DNA of 64,000 bases from Impatiens glandulifera. Taxonomy: Eukaryota; Streptophyta; Magnoliopsida; Ericales; Balsaminaceae. The translations under genes and the position numbers were made by a program. Every line of letters starts with the position of its first letter. The first letter of the stretch is position 1. The notes below the pieces were generated by a model. It was not told where the DNA came from, did no database searches, and saw only the letters and a list, made by a program, of their open reading frames with translations. This document shows positions 43,727 to 55,080 of this stretch, piece after piece. Where the stretch lies: the NCBI RefSeq assembly GCF_907164915.1, contig NW_025919521.1, positions 1 through 64,000 on the forward strand, written 5' to 3'.

Positions 43727-44419
43727 GTTCTTGAGAGAGAGGATTTATCTCAAGAATGATGCTTGTGAATAGTAATCTTGTGAAGTTTTGTGAAGGTTTA
43801 GGGGTGGTTTATATAGCCAAGGGTTCGACTAGATTTGTAAGCATGCTTGATTATGTCATCAGTTATTTAATAGGCTTTAACTTGTTGAAGTAACTAATGT
43901 TTATTTCCAAGATAAAATCTAATTATTACCAGGATAATAATGATGACAAATATCTATTGACAAGATGTGAGTCTTCCTCTCTTGATGATGGACACATGTC
44001 GTCATCTCGATTGTGGTAGACTTGTTTTTATTGATTACAGGCTTCATTTTTCAAAATATGTATGAAAACTTAGTCAGTCATCCCAGGTTAGCCGGAGAAA
44101 TTCATTCCATCAAACCAGAATGCATTTGTACTAAGCGGTTTTCCATGACCGGTTTTATAGGATATTTTGCTCCGATTGTGAATAAATGTTGATTAATGTC
44201 AACATTTGTTCATTTTGGATTTATCTTATCCACTTAAACCTGGTTATTTCAACCGTATAGTAAGTATACATGTGATTTGAATTTATGAAGTAATCGGGCA
44301 TAACTGGAGACTTCCTCCCGGTTAGCATTTTTGATTTATCAATGGCCTATTTGAATATGGTTTGAGAAGCGAGAGCTTCTCCCTGAACACATATTCCGGT
44401 TTCTTTCACGCGTGCATAA
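43727..44419. other. non-coding spacer between copia pol and ORF A, with TATA box
   Basis: No coding. On the minus strand TATATAAA lies at 43808-43815, about 85 bp before the ORF A ATG, matching the arrangement at ORFs B and C. The rest is AT-rich, with scattered CCGG(T/A) motifs typical of this element. Confidence 0.55.
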
Positions 44420-47400
44420 TCATGATATCAATTGATTAAGATTAGTAAGTCCCAAAATATTTCGAAAATGAGAGAACTTAGCTTCCTGTAGCGGTTTTAT
44501 AAATATATCCGCTACTTGTTGCTCGGTCGAGACATATTCCAGCCGGATGTGTTTCTCCTGAACGTGCTCCCGGATGAAATGGTGTCGGATATCGATATGC
44601 TTTGTTCTTGAGTGTAACACCGGATTGTATGTAATCGCTATGGCGCTGGTGTTGTCACAGAAGATTGGAGATTCCTTGGCCTCTATCCGGAAGTCCCTTA
44701 GTTGCTGTTAGATCCAGAGAAGTTGTGCACAGCAGCTTCCAGCCGCTATGTACTCTGCCTCTACGGTTGATGTTGCAACAGATGTTTGTTTCTTGCTGCT
44801 CCAAGTGACTAACCGGTCGCCTAGAAACTGACAGGTTCCACTTGTGCTCTTTCTATCGATTTTGCATCCTGCGTAATCGGCATCTGAGTAGCTTATGAGG
44901 TTGAAGCTTGAGTCTTTTAGGTACCAAAGTCCCACTTCTTGAGTTCCCTTCAGATATTTTAGGATTCTTTTAGCCGCCGTATAATGAGATTGCTTTGGAT
45001 TTGCTTGGAATCTTCCGCACACTCCAACCGCAAACAGAATGTCAGGTCGGCTGGCTGTTAGATATAACAGTGACCCGATCATTCCTCGATAGGCTGTGAT
45101 GTCAACGGCTTGACCATCATCGTCTTTGTCCAGCTTTACTGAAGGACTCATTGGCGTAGCCGCTTCGGCGCATGTATCCATTCCAAACTTCTTCAGCAGT
45201 TCGGCTGTGTACTTTGTTTGACTTATGAAGGTTCCGGCTTCAATCTGCTTAACCTGAAGCCCTAGAAAGAAACTCAATTCTCCCATCATACTCATTTGAA
45301 ATCTATCAGTCATCATTTTCGAAAACTTGTCACATAACTTTGGATCCGTTGATCCGAATATGATATCATCAACGTAAATCTGAACAAGTAATATCTGTTC
45401 CTTCCTTTCAAATTTGAAAAGTGTTTTGTCTACCGAACCTATTGTAAATTTGTGATCAAATAGAAATTGTGTCAATGTATCATACCAAGCTCTTGGAGCT
45501 TGTTTCAAACCGTAAAGAGCTTTATTCAGCCGGTAAACATGATTTTCGTGTTCTGGATTTTTGAAACCTGGAGGTTGATTGACATATACCTCTTCATTTA
45601 CCTTACCATTTAGAAAAGCACTCTTAACGTCCATTTGAAAAACTTTAAAGTTTTTAAAAGCTGCATATGCTAAAAATATTCTAATGGCCTCAAGTCTAGC
45701 TACAGGGGCAAATGATTCTTTAAAATCAACCCCTTCTTCCTGTTTATAGCCTTGAGCCACTAACCGGGCTTTGTTCCTCGTAACTAAACCGTCTTCATTG
45801 AGTTTATTTCTGAATACCCATCGTGTTCCTATAACCGGTTTGTTTTTCGGTTTGGGAACTAGGTACCAGACTTTATTTCTCTCAAACTCGTTTAATTCCT
45901 CTTGCATAGCTAAGATCCAATCTGGATCTGACAATGATTCATCCACCTTTTTCGGCTCAATTTGTGATATGAAAGCAGAGTTTTCATAGTGATCCAAATT
46001 TTGTTGCCTAGTTCGGACGGGTGAGGATGATTTTTGTTCCTTCTGAGGTTAATCCGAGACGTGTCTACCAAGCTTTCGGTTGGCTGATCAAGGTTAGACT
46101 GATCGGTAGGTTGAACAGAGTCAAACCGACCGATTTCTTCAGTAGAAACTGAAGCGTCAACTTTCTGCGGTAAAGCAGCTTGATCAGGCTGAGGTTCAGC
46201 ATCAACCGCTTGGTCCTTGACAAATCGTCTAAAAACCGGAACCTCGTCTTCATCATCAGAATAGATATTAAAATTTTCCATTCTGTTGTGAAGGTCGAAG
46301 GGTAGTGTAGTGTTTCGTTCAAACGATTCATCGAAAACAACGTGTGCGGTTTCTTCAACTGTTAAAGTCCTAGTATTGTATATTCTGTAGGCTTTACTCA
46401 CAGCTGAATATCCCAACATTATTCCCTCATCGGATTTAGCATCAAAAGCGGTCAAGTAATTCTTGCCGTTATTGTGAACAAAACATTTGCTACCGAAAAT
46501 TCGAAAATACCGTACACTCGGAATTTGATCAAAGTAAATTTCAAAAGGAGTTTTAGAAAACCGTTTAGTTACTAACGATCGATTTTGTGTATAGCAAGCG
46601 GTGTTGATAGCTTCAGCCCAAAACTTTTGAGCAATACCCGAATCAGCTATCATTGACCTTGCGGCTTCCTTGAGAGTCCGGTTTCTTCTCTCAGCCAGGC
46701 CATTTTGTTGAGGAGTTCTGGCACTAGACAACTCGTGTCTAATACCGGAGTCATCAAGAAACGTAGTTAAATTACTGTTTATAAACTCAGTTCCTCTATC
46801 ACTTCTGATTTTGTTTACTCGAATGGATTTTTCATTTTGTATTCTCAAAATCAGTTTAATCAGGTTTGGAGTTGCTTTACTTTTAGAAGCTAAAAATGTA
46901 ACCCAAGTAAACTTAGAATAATCATCGATAACCACCATAGTATAATGCATGCCTCCTAAACTAGTTACTTTGACCGGACCAAACAGATCCATATGCAAGA
47001 GTTCTAAGCATCGTTCAGATTGATAATTTCCTTTACTCTTGAAAGATGATTTTACTTGTTTGCCCATTTGACATGCAGCACATACTTTATCTTTTGAGAA
47101 TTTAACGTTTGGAAAACCGTGAACTAGTTCCTTGGAACAAATGAAGTTAATTGTTTTGAAGTTCAAGTGGTTTAACCGTTTATGCCAAAGCCAGTTTGGA
47201 TCATTTCCGGCTATCATACACACAGGTTTTTCAAAATCAGTTTTCCAATTAACTTTGTAAATGTTTCCCATCCGGTTACCGGTTAACAAAATGTCATTGT
47301 CTTGGTTTTTAACTAAACATGAGTTTTTATGAAATTCAACTTTGTAACCCACATCACACATTTGACTTATGCTTAACAAGTTAAAATGCAATTCTTCTAC

Positions 47401-47613
47401 TAAGAGTACATTACTTATAGATAGATTACCATGGACAATCTTACCCTTGCCCACGGTTTTACCTTTTGAGTTATCCCCGAATGTGATGATTGCTCCGGTT
47501 TCGTACTTGATGTCGGTTAGTAGCTCTTTATTTCCGGTCATATGCCTTGAGCATCCGTTGTCCAGGTACCATTCTGAATTTTTCAGCCGGTTGCTCCTCC
47601 TTACCTGTAACAA
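44420..47613 (-). pseudogene. copia pol: protease, integrase, reverse transcriptase, RNase H (broken)
   Basis: Protease: WYLDNGCSRHMTG near the start, where the usual D-S-G active site reads D-N-G. GAG-pre-integrase: WHKRLNHLN. Integrase core: HMDLFGPV, DDYSKFTW, GTEF, then TPQQNGLAERRNRTLKEAAR. Reverse transcriptase: [45 protein letters not shown] and YVDDIIFGS (catalytic YVDD intact). RNase [32 protein letters not shown]. Lesions: frameshift near 46049, where the integrase side ends and the RT side (from about 45997) resumes, and TAA at 44708-44710 inside RNase H, after which the same frame continues (CDNTSAIAI, TKHIDIRHHFIREHV). The frame also differs from gag. The first open segment begins at a TTG, so no true pol start is implied. 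Element cannot replicate unaided. Confidence 0.93.
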
Positions 47614-47644
47614 ACAATTATTTACACCTTTTTAGTACCCACAT

Positions 47645-49492
47645 TCAGTTGGTTCCATGGTTGATTAGTCCCTTTGGGATCCAGACTTGAATAAGTCGGA
47701 TCACTTTCCCGGTATCTGTTTTTATAGTTTTTGGCTTATCTTCTTGGCTGTTACTCAAGAATGCCTTATGTTGTGATGTGTCTTTTTGATGTCGAGTTTT
47801 ATTCGGTTTATTTGGTTTCCGGTTGACTTTCCTTCTCTCAGGATGAAGCCATTTTTCTAATTCATTAGGACGTACACACTTAAGTGTTTCTTCCGGTTTT
47901 AAGTCATTTTCGGTTTGTGAACTTTTGACAAATTTTATAAACAGAAGATTGTTCTTCGTGAGCTTTATCCCGTTAGGCTGTTTTGTTTCGTTTTGTTTAT
48001 TTGGTTCGTAACCGATACCATACCTACACTTAGGATGTCTTTTATAGTTACACATTTGTTTTACCGCTTGACGTGATCTCTCCCACGCAGCCGTGACGTA
48101 CATTGCTCGTTCATCGGTTTCGGTTACCGGTTGAACTGTCTTCTCATTATCGGAGAATAGTTCATCCGGTTCATACATTTTGATTTCACTTGTTTTATCA
48201 TATACATTATTTATTTGTTCGGTTTTAGTTTCTACAGGAGTCGGTATGTACGCAGATATATTTCTGAACTCAGCAACCATTTCGTTGAGTGCAGAAATCA
48301 AATCTTCTTTGGTAAACTCGTCAGAAGAGAAATCAAATACCTCTTCGTCATTTTCCATGAAGCAGGTTACTTTTTCTTCATCGTCTTCATTATCGGAGTA
48401 TGCCCACTCGCTTCCACCGTCGGATGCAATGAGTGCCTTTTGAATCTCTTTTCCTTCGTCAGCATGTTGATCATTGTTTCTCCGGTAGTCGTTTCGTTGG
48501 TTGTTATTTCCCCGGTAGTTGTTCCCTTGGTAGTTGTTTCCCTGGTACCGGTTGCTTTGATAGTTGTTCCCCTGATAGTTTCCTTCCGGTTTTCTATCGT
48601 CTCTTCTTGGTTTTCTACACTCTGACCTGAAATGTCCAAAACCATCATAATTATAGCATCTTTTGTTTGATTTATCTACATAGTTATAATTAAAGTCATT
48701 GTTAGATGATGGCTGGCTCTTCTTCATGAATTTCCCGAATTTCTGAGCTAGCATTGCCATCACATCTTCAGTAATTTGATCGGTGTTTTTGACTGGAGCC
48801 GGAACGGCTGATACTTGTGCCGCCGGTTCCACCGATGTAACCAAAGCTCTGGTTGCGGTTGATGTGGATGCTTCATCTTCGATCCGAGACTTGATCTCGA
48901 ACTCGTAGGCTTTTAGATCCTCGAACACATCATGCAACTTCATCTGCCCAAGGGTGCTCGATTCCCTCATCACCATGGTCTTGATATCCCATGTGCTTGG
49001 CAAAGATCTTAAGGCTTTGATTATTACTTCTCGGTTGTCATACTTCTTTCCGAGTGTTTGAAGCTCGTTGACTACATTGGTGAACCGGTTGCTGAATTCC
49101 TTCATGTTTTCCCCCGGTTTCATCCTGATGTTTTCATACTTCTGTGTAGCCATCAAGATTTTGTTCTCCTTAGTTCTTTCGTTTCCCTCATGGATATGAA
49201 TGATCGTTTCCCATGCTTCCTTTGCATTCTCACATTCTGATATTTTGTTCAAAGTGTTATCGTCTATGGCCTTGTATATGTGCCTCATGCAATGGTTGTC
49301 CAGGTTATTTCGTCTCCGATCTTCATTAGTCCATAGATCTGCCTCCTTGTTAATCTTGATCGGTCCTTGTTTCAGGACTCGGCTCATCTCATCATCTAAC
49401 GTGATCAGATGTAGATACATCTGTTTCTTCCAACTGCTAAACGCTTCGCTGTTTAGCATTGGCGGTTTGTCGCTGTGGGTCATGCTTCCCAT
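47645..49492 (-). CDS. copia gag (nucleocapsid/capsid precursor)
   Basis: Starts at the ATG of MGSMTHSDKPP (49492), which follows the PBS by ~30 bp, and runs about 615 aa. The N-terminal half has the copia capsid pattern: LDNHCMRHIYKAIDD, ECENAKEAWETIIHIHEGN, GENMKEFSNRFTNVVNEL and DIKTMVMRESSTL. A zinc knuckle reads CYNYDGFGHFRSEC: the second Cys of CX2CX4HX4C is Tyr (TAT for TGT), so RNA packaging is probably weakened. A Asn/Tyr/Gly/Arg tandem motif (NYQGNNYQ) follows, then an acidic region. It ends IPKGLINHGTN at a TGA; pol lies in another frame about 30 bp on. Confidence 0.88.
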   Translation of the reverse strand: MGSMTHSDKPPMLNSEAFSSWKKQMYLHLITLDDEMSRVLKQGPIKINKEADLWTNEDRRRNNLDNHCMRHIYKAIDDNTLNKISECENAKEAWETIIHIHEGNERTKENKILMATQKYENIRMKPGENMKEFSNRFTNVVNELQTLGKKYDNREVIIKALRSLPSTWDIKTMVMRESSTLGQMKLHDVFEDLKAYEFEIKSRIEDEASTSTATRALVTSVEPAAQVSAVPAPVKNTDQITEDVMAMLAQKFGKFMKKSQPSSNNDFNYNYVDKSNKRCYNYDGFGHFRSECRKPRRDDRKPEGNYQGNNYQSNRYQGNNYQGNNYRGNNNQRNDYRRNNDQHADEGKEIQKALIASDGGSEWAYSDNEDDEEKVTCFMENDEEVFDFSSDEFTKEDLISALNEMVAEFRNISAYIPTPVETKTEQINNVYDKTSEIKMYEPDELFSDNEKTVQPVTETDERAMYVTAAWERSRQAVKQMCNYKRHPKCRYGIGYEPNKQNETKQPNGIKLTKNNLLFIKFVKSSQTENDLKPEETLKCVRPNELEKWLHPERRKVNRKPNKPNKTRHQKDTSQHKAFLSNSQEDKPKTIKTDTGKVIRLIQVWIPKGLINHGTN

Positions 49493-49520
49493 CTTCTTTG
49501 GTTGCTTGAGTGCTAAGAAC

Positions 49521-49535
49521 CTCACTCTAATACCA
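49521..49535 (-). promoter_or_regulatory. copia primer-binding site (initiator tRNA-Met type)
   Basis: TGGTATTAGAGTGAG on the minus strand starts two bases inside the 5' LTR. It resembles TGGTATCAGAGC, the complement of the initiator tRNA-Met 3' end, with changes at the C and after GAG. Confidence 0.8.
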
Positions 49536-49537
49536 CT

Positions 49538-50860
49538 TGTTAGGATCGGGGACGCCCTTGAAGGACCGGGGTGTTTCCAGTTTTAGGAAGGGTGGCCTCT
49601 TACAACACACACAACACTTTGGTGATAGTCCAGTTAGAGACTATAACCGTTCTCAGCACCACACAACCTGTTACAGACTCTTGAACCGGGTTCAAGGGCG
49701 GAAATGTCTGTTTCAGGTTGAAGCAACGTATGCGACTTTAGATGATGTTTTAGAAGGAGTCGGTTTTATGGATATGAGTGGACCGGTTTTCGGAGTACGA
49801 TTGGTTTGAGGTTAGTTTAAGTAAGTAAGTAATGAAAGCAAAAGAAAGAGCACGAGACACGGATTTTTATGGATGTTCGGAGCAAACCCTCCTACGTCAC
49901 CCCTTCTTCTCAGGTTATGAGAAGGATCTCCACTAACTTTTATAGTTACAACAGCACTACCGGTCGAGCCCAACTTCGCTACTCGCCGGTTACACCAACT
50001 CACACTTTGATGTAATACAATAACTTAACACAACACAATGGAAAGCTTCTAGTTTTAGACACACCGGTTTTGATCGTAACAGTTTATCTCTCTAACTTAA
50101 TGCTTCTATGATTTGTAATCTGTAATTTCACCACTGCTTTCGTAACTTGTAACTTGTGTGTTTAATGAAGACGTTTCGTCTTCCTTTTATAGCTGAGAAG
50201 AGCCAACGGTCACTTTTCTTCTCTCTCCTTTGGATTGGTTGATTGTTATCACGCCGGTGCAGAGAGGTTGCTTGCACGCTTCACCTTCCTCAACACCTGA
50301 CATTCATGCAGGCAGCTCTGAGCAGAAGATGACATAATCGGTTTTCAGATTTGGACACGTGCTTAACATTCACCTCAGGTTGTCAACTTCGGATCAATAA
50401 AGCATCATTGCTTTCCTCGCATGCTTCCGATCGGATCTGATCTTCTTTTATTCTTTCAAGACACGTTTCTTTCATCATAGTACGTCACTCTTGAAGTTTG
50501 AATCTTCTGGTTTTGTGTCTTGTGCAGTATGATCCGGCTGGTGTGTAAATTTTTGTCTTTGCTGACCGGTTGCTTGAGAAGATGAAAATCGGTTCCTCTG
50601 ATCTCTGACTTGATCACTTGGAACTGGTTTCTTTGAAGTATAGCAGCAACCGGTTTTATGATGCCCCAACCGGTTCATACGGTTTTGGTCTGTACCTGCA
50701 CATGATAGTTAACAACTGTTTAGTTCATCTGGCCGGTTCCATAAAATTAACTTACTTAATTTTTCTATCAATTTCTCCCTTTTTGATTATTTAGAATAAA
50801 TATTCAAAACTTGTAGTGTGTGGCCGATTTAAAAAATTAACTTACTTAATTTTTCTATCA
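49538..50860 (-). repeat. copia 5' LTR
   Basis: 1323 bp, TG..CA, about 98% identical by eye to 36756-38076. TATAAAAGG is at 50183-50191; transcription would start about 30 bp further on the minus strand. The segment AAGGGGTGACGTAGGAGGG with TTTGCTCCGAACATCCATAA is shared with the solo LTR at 51.6-53.5 kb. Confidence 0.92.
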
Positions 50861-50865
50861 GAATG
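50861..50865. repeat. copia TSD, right copy (GAATG)
   Basis: Identical to 36751-36755; followed by TTAGGTATATAAGG, which resumes the interrupted dispersed repeat. Confidence 0.92.
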
Positions 50866-51626
50866 TTAGGTATATAAGGTAAAAATGTATATATAGTTAT
50901 ATACTTTATTATAATAATAATTTAATTCAAAAAAGTTTAATAAATTTGATAGTTTAACCAAAATATTGAATGGCGTTTAAACTATTTTTATTTTAAAACA
51001 TTTTCTAAAAAGTAAATACAAAGGTTAAAACTTATATATATTTTTAAAAGAAATGATTTGGTGAGGAAATAACGTAATCAATTGGCTAAAAAAATAATAA
51101 AATTTTCTTTATACTCTCTTCTTATATATATATATATTTTTTCTTTTTAGCCTCTCTCATTTTCTCTCACAATTTCTCTCGCTGTATTACTCATTTATTT
51201 TAATTTTCATAAATCAATTAAATAACTCATTAAGATAAGTAAATTGTCCAAATTCGGTTTCAATTTCATTTGAAATGTCTTAAATTATTTATCATAAATA
51301 TTGATTGTGCAAACTTCCTATATTAAAATAATAATAATGATAAATCAACACAAATTTTAAAAGTTTAGCATATGTATTATAAAACAAACACAAATATTTA
51401 TATAATTTTAAGATGTATTAGTGAAAATCGATCACGCAACATTTGTTCTTGTATACGACAAATATCATTTTCAACTTTATATTATGATGCTTGTAATAAC
51501 CATCTTTTATTAAAATTGCTTATATTAGTTAATTTGTTAGATACTTTATTGATTAAATATTTTATTTATTTAAATATACTTTTAACTTAATGTACAATTA
51601 ATATTGAACAATTTGAATTAAATATT
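50866..51626. other. dispersed repeat copy 2 (right part), then AT-rich sequence
   Basis: 50866-51040 continues the colinearity with 6578-6760 (AATTTAATTCAAAAAAGTT, GAATGGC(A/G)TTTAAACTATTT). From 51041 to 51626 the sequence is AT-rich with a CTCTCTC patch near 51150 and no convincing gene. Confidence 0.7.
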
Positions 51627-53528
51627 TGTTGGGTCAAATTATTTTGACTAAGTGTTGAAATAGTTTGACTATTGGAATTTTGATGATGAATGGATTATAT
51701 ATGCGTCTAACTGTTTTTGATGCAGGTGTATCGAAATCAGATTTTATAAGACTTAGTTCTAATGAGGCTCATTAGATCGATTTAGTATTAAATGCATGGT
51801 ATTAGACGTGCAGTCTATCTCGTGGAGTTAGACGTGCAGTGTAATGGATTCGTAATTAGACGTGCAATCTAATGGATTCATAATTAGACGTGCAGTCTAA
51901 CTCGTGGAGTTAGACGTGCAGTCTAATAGATTCGTAATTAGACGTGCAGTCTAACTCGTGGAGTTAGACGTGCAGTCTAATGGATCAGTAATTAGACGTG
52001 CAGTCTAATTCGTGGAGTTAGACGTGCAGTCTAATGAATCCGTAATTAGACGTGCAGTCTAATGGATTCGTAATTAGACGTGCAATCTAACTCGTGGAGT
52101 TAGACGTGCAGTCTAATGGATTCGTAATTAGACGTGCAGTCTAACTCGTGGAGTTAGACGTGCAGTTTAATGGATCAGTAATTAGACGTGCAGTCTAACT
52201 CGTGGAGTTAGACATGCAGTCTAATAAATCCGTAATTAGACGTTCAGTCTAATGGATCCGTAATTAGACGTGCAGTCTAACTCGTGGAGTTAGACGTGCA
52301 GTCTAACTCGTGGAGTTAGACGTGCAGTCTAACTCGTGGAGTTAGACGTGCAGTTTAACTCGTTGAGTTAGACGTGCAGTCTAATGAATACGTAATTAGA
52401 CGTGCAGTCTAACTCGTGGAGTTAAACGTGTAGTCTAATGAATCGTAAAAATTAGACGTGTAGTCTAACTCCTTCAGACTAGCCTGAAGTAGAACCGTAA
52501 TTAGACGTGTAGTCTAATGGAAAGAGAAAGTTAGACGTGCAGTCTAACTCCTTCAGATTAGTCTGAAGTGATTGTAATTAGACGTAAGTTTAATCCCATT
52601 AGACCAGGTGGTCTAATGGATTCTATTATTAGACGGGGACGCTTGATTTCATTAGACGAGGTCATCTAATTTAAATACGTCTAATGCCATGTTTAAGCAG
52701 ATTACTTGAAGCTAGCACCCGCCTACCCACGTGCTATAGTTGTACGCTACTCCTGCTCCACTTTCTAGTGAAGATCAGTACGACATCCAGGTGCAACCAA
52801 TTAACTAATGACACGTAAGCGAATATCCTTCCCACTCTCAGAAGAATATTCGGCGCACTACCTGTTGTGTACGGCCACGATCCTTGTATTCAGAGTCTGT
52901 TGTGTACTATGGAGGCGTTCTAATGGAAGAGTGTCACGTATCATTATGGAGATTCGACCATTGATACCTGTTCATATTTAAAGATTCTTAAGGACAACGG
53001 AAGAACAGCTAGAACTTAGAGCGAACAAGCCTGAATCAAGAGAGGGAAATTAATCTTTTGAACTTTGAAATCGTTAGCTGCTTTCCTGAGTATACTGTGT
53101 GTTAATCAAGAAAGAGTTAGAATCAAAAACATCTTTTAGCTGAGTGATATTCTTTATCTTGTAAGTTGAACAGAGTGTGTTCTGTTCAATAGTGAGTTAA
53201 GTGTGTGCAAACTGTATTTGATTCAAATCATATCATAGTGATAGTGAATCTTTCAGGTGGTTGGAAGAAGGGGTGACGTAGAAGAGTTTGCTCCGAACAT
53301 TCATAAACAAACTGTTGTGTTTTTTCATTTCTGTCATCCTCTCAATCTTCATCTTAAGCTTCAAACCTAAGTAAACATTTCCGCACTTGATTCTGTTTCA
53401 AGTGTTTACAAGGGTTTGCGTAGAATAGAAAGTAAATTAAATACCTAACAAGATTTCTTTCAAACAGTTTTTCATAAACTTTCATCAATCATCAGACCCC
53501 GTCTCTATTGATTAAGTCGATCCTATCA
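51627..53528 (+). mobile_element. solo copia LTR
   Basis: Starts TGTTGGGTCAAATTATTTTG and ends CGATCCTATCA, with near-duplicate flanks ATATT / ATTTT. No gag, pol, PBS or PPT adjoins it. Near its 3' end it shares AAGAAGGGGTGACGTAG, GTTTGCTCCGAACATTCATAA and CCTAAGTAAAC-like sequence with the LTR at 49538-50860, so it comes from a related lineage. A solo LTR usually arises by recombination between two LTRs. The left border and the imperfect TSD are the weak points. Confidence 0.65.
51801..52690 (+). repeat. ~26-30-bp hairpin minisatellite within the solo LTR
   Basis: Over 30 copies of TTAGACGTGCAGTCTAA, separated alternately by CTCGTGGAG and TGGATTCGTAA. TTAGAC and GTCTAA are inverted around GTGCA, so every unit can form a hairpin. 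Two-step alternation (A-spacer, B-spacer) gives a higher order. The last few units degrade (CCTTCAGACTAGCCTGAAG). Confidence 0.93.
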
Positions 53529-55080
53529 ATTTTGACAAATTAAATAAAATTTTAACTTATATTAACGTTATTTATAAGATTATTAATCTTTAGACGGGCA
53601 TTAGGCTTCTTTCTACATTAGAAACCAACTAGTTTCACACCGCGATAACAACATTTTGGTTGTTTTTTACAAAGTAATAAAGCATGAATTAATTTAATTA
53701 TATATATATATATATTATTTTATTTTTTTATTTCTTCTATGTCAATAATTGGTGAATAATTTTATTTTATTTTAATTAGTGTTTTAAAACCGCTTTTATT
53801 GAGTTTTAATATCTTTAAATTAATGTTTGGTCTTTGTTGTGGTAGTCATTTAAGTTTGTGCAAATTTTATGGTAGCGAATACAATACGATATTTAATAAA
53901 TATTAAATTATTTGTATTACGATTTAGAGGAGATGATAAATTTTAGCATAAAAACAAAACGATAAATCTCTTTTAAATAAATGTGTTAACCACATACTTT
54001 ATATCAACATTTTACTTTAATATTTTCGTTTATTAATGTTGAAGTTTATTTATTTATTTGTAATATCGTAATTATAAATCTTTTATGTCATTTTGAGACA
54101 AGATTCCTAATAATATCTAACAATTATCACAAATGGATAGCCCTTCGTCTCTTTGATAGTTGGAAGTTCTTCAAAAATATGAAAAGTTTGAGGACATTGT
54201 ACCATCCATTCCGATGTGGTTGAATTATGTTCAACCGTCGAAGGATTTAAGGAACATATTTTGTTCTTTCCACTACTTGATTGTTACGATCCCAAAGAAA
54301 CGACAAATCCCAACTATGAATATATAAGAGCCAAAACTGTTAAGGGAAGAGAATGCGTCATTACGAAAGACATGGAAGTAGACTTTGATTAGGAAGTAGT
54401 TGGGTCGCTCGATTGATTACAATTATCTCTCTATGAGATTGAAGTAGGGTGCCCAAAGGTAAATTTTCTCTGATAGACATCGACAATGATTATTATGTGG
54501 CAAGTTTCATCCCATTCAAGAAGCCCCTACTTATACCCCGCTCCCTTCTATCTTTGATGGATCAATTGAACAACTTTACAGATTTATATTGAATTCTAAA
54601 CCCGTTATAGAAGCGAACGAATCGTGAATTATAATCTTTGTTTGTTCAACTAATGACTCAATTATATTTACCCTCTAGTTGAGCTTCTTTTCGATCATCT
54701 CACTTCAACGAAGTGACTCTATTCATCTTCTCTCCGAGCCAAACTTCAATATTCAAGGGTTCTGAGTCAAATAAACAAACTGATAAAACATGTGAACAAA
54801 CTCAGCCGGACTCTTTCTCTCGGATAAATGCTTTTTCTTTATCTTTTTATGATGTTGAGGGGTCTCCCTAAGTGTAGTTTTTTCGGCTTCTCTCGCTGTT
54901 TCAGGAAACTTAACCATCTGTTTCAGGAAACTTAACCATCGCTTGAGTGAAGTCAACAAAGTCTCTTCAAATTTCTTCTTTCGCTTCTAACTAACCAACC
55001 ACATCTTCTCATAAACTTACCTGACCTTTTCAAGTTACAACCTTGAATATCAACCAATATTAGCAACTTAAAGCGAATTA
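53529..55080. other. degenerate coding-like remnants in AT-rich DNA
   Basis: 53880-54130 resembles 61610-61770 (ATCAACATTTTACTT, GACAA(G/A)ATT(C/T)CTAA). 54160-54460 (+) reads [20 protein letters not shown] before stops, and 54959-54753 (-) reads KRWLSFLKQMVKFPETAREA with a duplicated TCTGTTTCAGGAAACTTAACC. I recognise neither. They look like fragments of old genes or elements; no complete frame exists. Confidence 0.4.

Larger units (their letters stand above)
36756..50860 (-). mobile_element. 14.1-kb Ty1/copia LTR retrotransposon with extra 3' ORFs
   Basis: Complete element on the minus strand with TSD GAATG at 36751-36755 and 50861-50865. Minus-strand order: 5' LTR (49538-50860), PBS, gag, pol (protease, integrase, reverse transcriptase, RNase H), about 0.7 kb non-coding, accessory ORFs A, B and C, PPT and 3' LTR (36756-38076). 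Integrase before RT identifies copia. Size, long LTRs and extra ORFs after pol recall the SIRE/Maximus-type lineage. Gag, pol and ORF C carry lesions, several of them C-to-T type, so the copy is dead though recent: the LTRs differ at roughly two dozen positions in 1.32 kb by eye. Confidence 0.93.

Noticed and set aside
47614..47645. intron joining gag to pol
   Set aside because: A GTGTAA..TTACAG segment exists, but it is under 30 bp, too short for a plant intron; stop plus frame change is simpler.
48180..49586. plus-strand frames opposite copia gag
   Set aside because: Shadows of gag codons; no independent features.
51372..51590. 72-aa ORF in AT-rich DNA
   Set aside because: Composition follows AT bias (Ile/Leu/Tyr/Asn); no motif, no promoter, no splice structure.
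51801..52690. CRISPR-like array of regular repeats and spacers
   Set aside because: Only two alternating spacer types recur, the host is a plant, no cas genes are present, and the array lies inside an LTR.
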